A stretch of 6,218 nucleotides of DNA from Desulfobacterales bacterium (GTDB taxonomy: Bacteria; Desulfobacterota; DSM-4660; Desulfatiglandales; Desulfatiglandaceae). The notes under the pieces are model-generated. The model made no database searches, was not told where the DNA came from, and saw nothing but the letters and a program-made list of their open reading frames with translations. Both the position numbers and the translations under genes were made by a program. Position 1 is the stretch's first letter. Each line of letters begins with the position of its first letter. The DNA is taken from contig JAKLQB010000859.1 in assembly GCA_022013615.1 (NCBI GenBank), positions 1 to 6,218 on the forward strand. Reading direction: 5' to 3'. Below, in pieces: positions 5,055-6,218 of the stretch.

Positions 5055-6218
5055 ATGGATTTACTTGCTTTAGAATTGAGCGATGCCGGTATCATGGCAG
5101 CGGCAAAAGACCCTCTGGGACTGCTTCACATTGACGGAGTGGACCAGGAGAGCCCTGGATTCGCCCTTCCTGGCAAGGGCCAACTGGTCGTTGGCCGGGC
5201 GGCCGAGGGTAAGGCACACCTCAACCCGCTGCAGTTCAATAACTCCTTCTGGGATCAATTAAATACGCAGCCTCTGAAGCAGCCTAACAATTATGCGCGT
5301 AACCACGCAGAGATGGCTTATGCCCATCTGGCCCGGATCTGGGAAAAGATCAAGGAACGCGGTAATGGGCTTGTCATTGCGGTCCCTGGATTCTTGAGCC
5401 GGGATCAACTGGGACTTATCCTGGGTATCGCTGAAGAGTTGTCTATTCCCTCAAAGGGCATGGTAGCCCTTTCAGTGGCCGCTGCATCGAAGCCATGCCC
5501 TGATCGCATGCTGTTGCATATAGATATTCATCTGCACCGGTCCGAAATTACCTTCCTTGAACAGGGGGAACACCTCACTCAGAAAGATTCAGTAACAGGG
5601 GAGGGCAGGGGTTTGAACCACCTTTATACGGAATGGGTAAAGACCATTGCGGAGGAATTTGTCCGGACCACCCGTTTTGATCCCCTGCATCAGGCCGCGT
5701 TTGAACAAGAACTCTATAGCAGGTTGCCTGTTGTTATCGCGGCGCTTCAACAGAATCCCTCCGTTATGTTTGAGATGAGGGCAGACTCGAAAAGCTATCG
5801 TGTCAGCTTGTCCCGTGATCTTTTTGTAAAAAAAGGTGAGGCGGTGTTCAAAGAAATTCACCAATTGATCGCGGACATGCGGGAGCGCCATGGGAAACCG
5901 GGGCAACCGGTGACCTTCCAGTTGACACACCGTATGAGTCGCCTGCCAGGTTGCAGGGAGATGCTGGCCGGAATAGCTGGTGCTCAGTTCATCGAGTTGG
6001 AACCTGGATGCGGTGCTTTTGGGGCGTTGGATCTCTGGGATCACTCTTCCACCCAGGGAACCGGACGAGGCGTATCGTTTTTGACGAGTCGCCCATGGCA
6101 GGGGTCAAAGCCACCATCCACGGCACGTCCACGTCCCGTGCAGCCCATATCCCATGGTGATCTACGCCCTACACATTTGCTCTACCGTTCCGCGGCTTAT
6201 CCCCTTTCTTCAGCCAAC
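5055..6218 (+). CDS. divergent Hsp70/actin-fold protein, C-terminus beyond the window
   Basis: The frame stays open for 388 codons from ATG 5055 to the last base, so the gene is cut by the window edge. The order of motifs follows an Hsp70 nucleotide-binding domain. LALELSDAGIMAAA (4-17) is at the phosphate-1 position. LVVGRAAEGKAHLNP (44-58) resembles the Hsp70 VGxxAxxxxxxNP segment. GLVIAVPGFLSRDQLGLIL (105-123) matches the VITVPAYF-x-D-x-QR region, followed by ALSVAAAS. LLHIDIHLHRSEITFLEQG (153-171) is at phosphate 2. LTHRMSRLPGCREML (290-304) is at the adenosine loop, and LEPGCGAFGAL (315-325) is the usual closing segment. The glycines of phosphate 2 (DLGGGT) are replaced by histidine and leucine, so ATP hydrolysis may be weak or lost. 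No beta-sandwich substrate-binding domain follows. Instead a Ser/Pro/Arg-rich linker runs from about 326 to 372. No signal peptide or membrane helix is seen, so it is probably cytoplasmic. Fold assignment is by motif order; overall similarity is low. Confidence 0.75.
   Translation, partial: MDLLALELSDAGIMAAAKDPLGLLHIDGVDQESPGFALPGKGQLVVGRAAEGKAHLNPLQFNNSFWDQLNTQPLKQPNNYARNHAEMAYAHLARIWEKIKERGNGLVIAVPGFLSRDQLGLILGIAEELSIPSKGMVALSVAAASKPCPDRMLLHIDIHLHRSEITFLEQGEHLTQKDSVTGEGRGLNHLYTEWVKTIAEEFVRTTRFDPLHQAAFEQELYSRLPVVIAALQQNPSVMFEMRADSKSYRVSLSRDLFVKKGEAVFKEIHQLIADMRERHGKPGQPVTFQLTHRMSRLPGCREMLAGIAGAQFIELEPGCGAFGALDLWDHSSTQGTGRGVSFLTSRPWQGSKPPSTARPRPVQPISHGDLRPTHLLYRSAAYPLSSAN

Noticed and set aside
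5828..5834. A AAA AAA heptamer in frame in the Hsp70-like gene, a possible -1 frameshift site
   Set aside because: A -1 shift meets a stop after one further codon, no stimulatory stem is evident, and the zero frame continues with Hsp70-like motifs. It is most likely just two Lys codons.
5589..6044. 151-codon open frame on the minus strand
   Set aside because: It lies wholly within the Hsp70-like gene, has no recognisable domain or ribosome binding site, and its translation has the mixed, low-complexity look of an antisense shadow.
5951..6160. 69-codon + strand frame near the right edge
   Set aside because: It is out of frame within the Hsp70-like gene, whose conserved closing motif LEPGCGAFGAL occupies the same bases.

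Overview
The window looks like a stretch of a Gram-negative genome with roughly balanced base composition, probably a proteobacterium in the broad sense. The evidence is that four of the five genes encode inner-membrane proteins, two of them with large, apparently periplasmic PEGA, TPR or SUMF1 domains, next to a MotA/TolQ/ExbB-type ion-channel subunit. The sequence does not fix the lineage. A member of the Desulfobacterota or Gammaproteobacteria is my guess from domain usage only.

Layout: after a gene-free left edge (1-122) come five genes, all on the + strand and closely packed, so probably one operon. They are (1) a membrane-anchored TPR protein with a C-terminal PEGA-like domain (123-1718); (2) a membrane-anchored protein with five tandem PEGA-like units and a C-terminal SUMF1/FGE-fold domain (1700-3820); (3) a 113-residue single-pass protein with a charged, Pro-containing tail (3830-4171); (4) a four-helix MotA/TolQ/ExbB-like protein (4239-5042); and (5) a divergent Hsp70/actin-fold protein that starts at 5055 and is still open at the right edge (6218). 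Junctions are a 19-base overlap (4 bases if the alternative start of gene 2 is used), then gaps of 9, 66 and 12 bases. No tRNA, rRNA, CRISPR array, insertion sequence or convincing terminator was seen.

Together the genes suggest an uncharacterised envelope-spanning assembly. An ion-driven stator-like subunit (gene 4) would sit in the inner membrane. Two PEGA-bearing proteins would project into the periplasm and could bind each other or peptidoglycan. A SUMF1 domain without the catalytic cysteines would act as a structural module, and an Hsp70-like protein would work on the cytoplasmic side. The nearest logic I know is the Bacteroidetes gliding/type IX machinery, where FGE-like GldK/GldJ work with the proton-driven GldLM motor. 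That comparison is an analogy, not a homology claim. The usual ExbD/TolR/MotB-type partner is not in the window and may lie further right.
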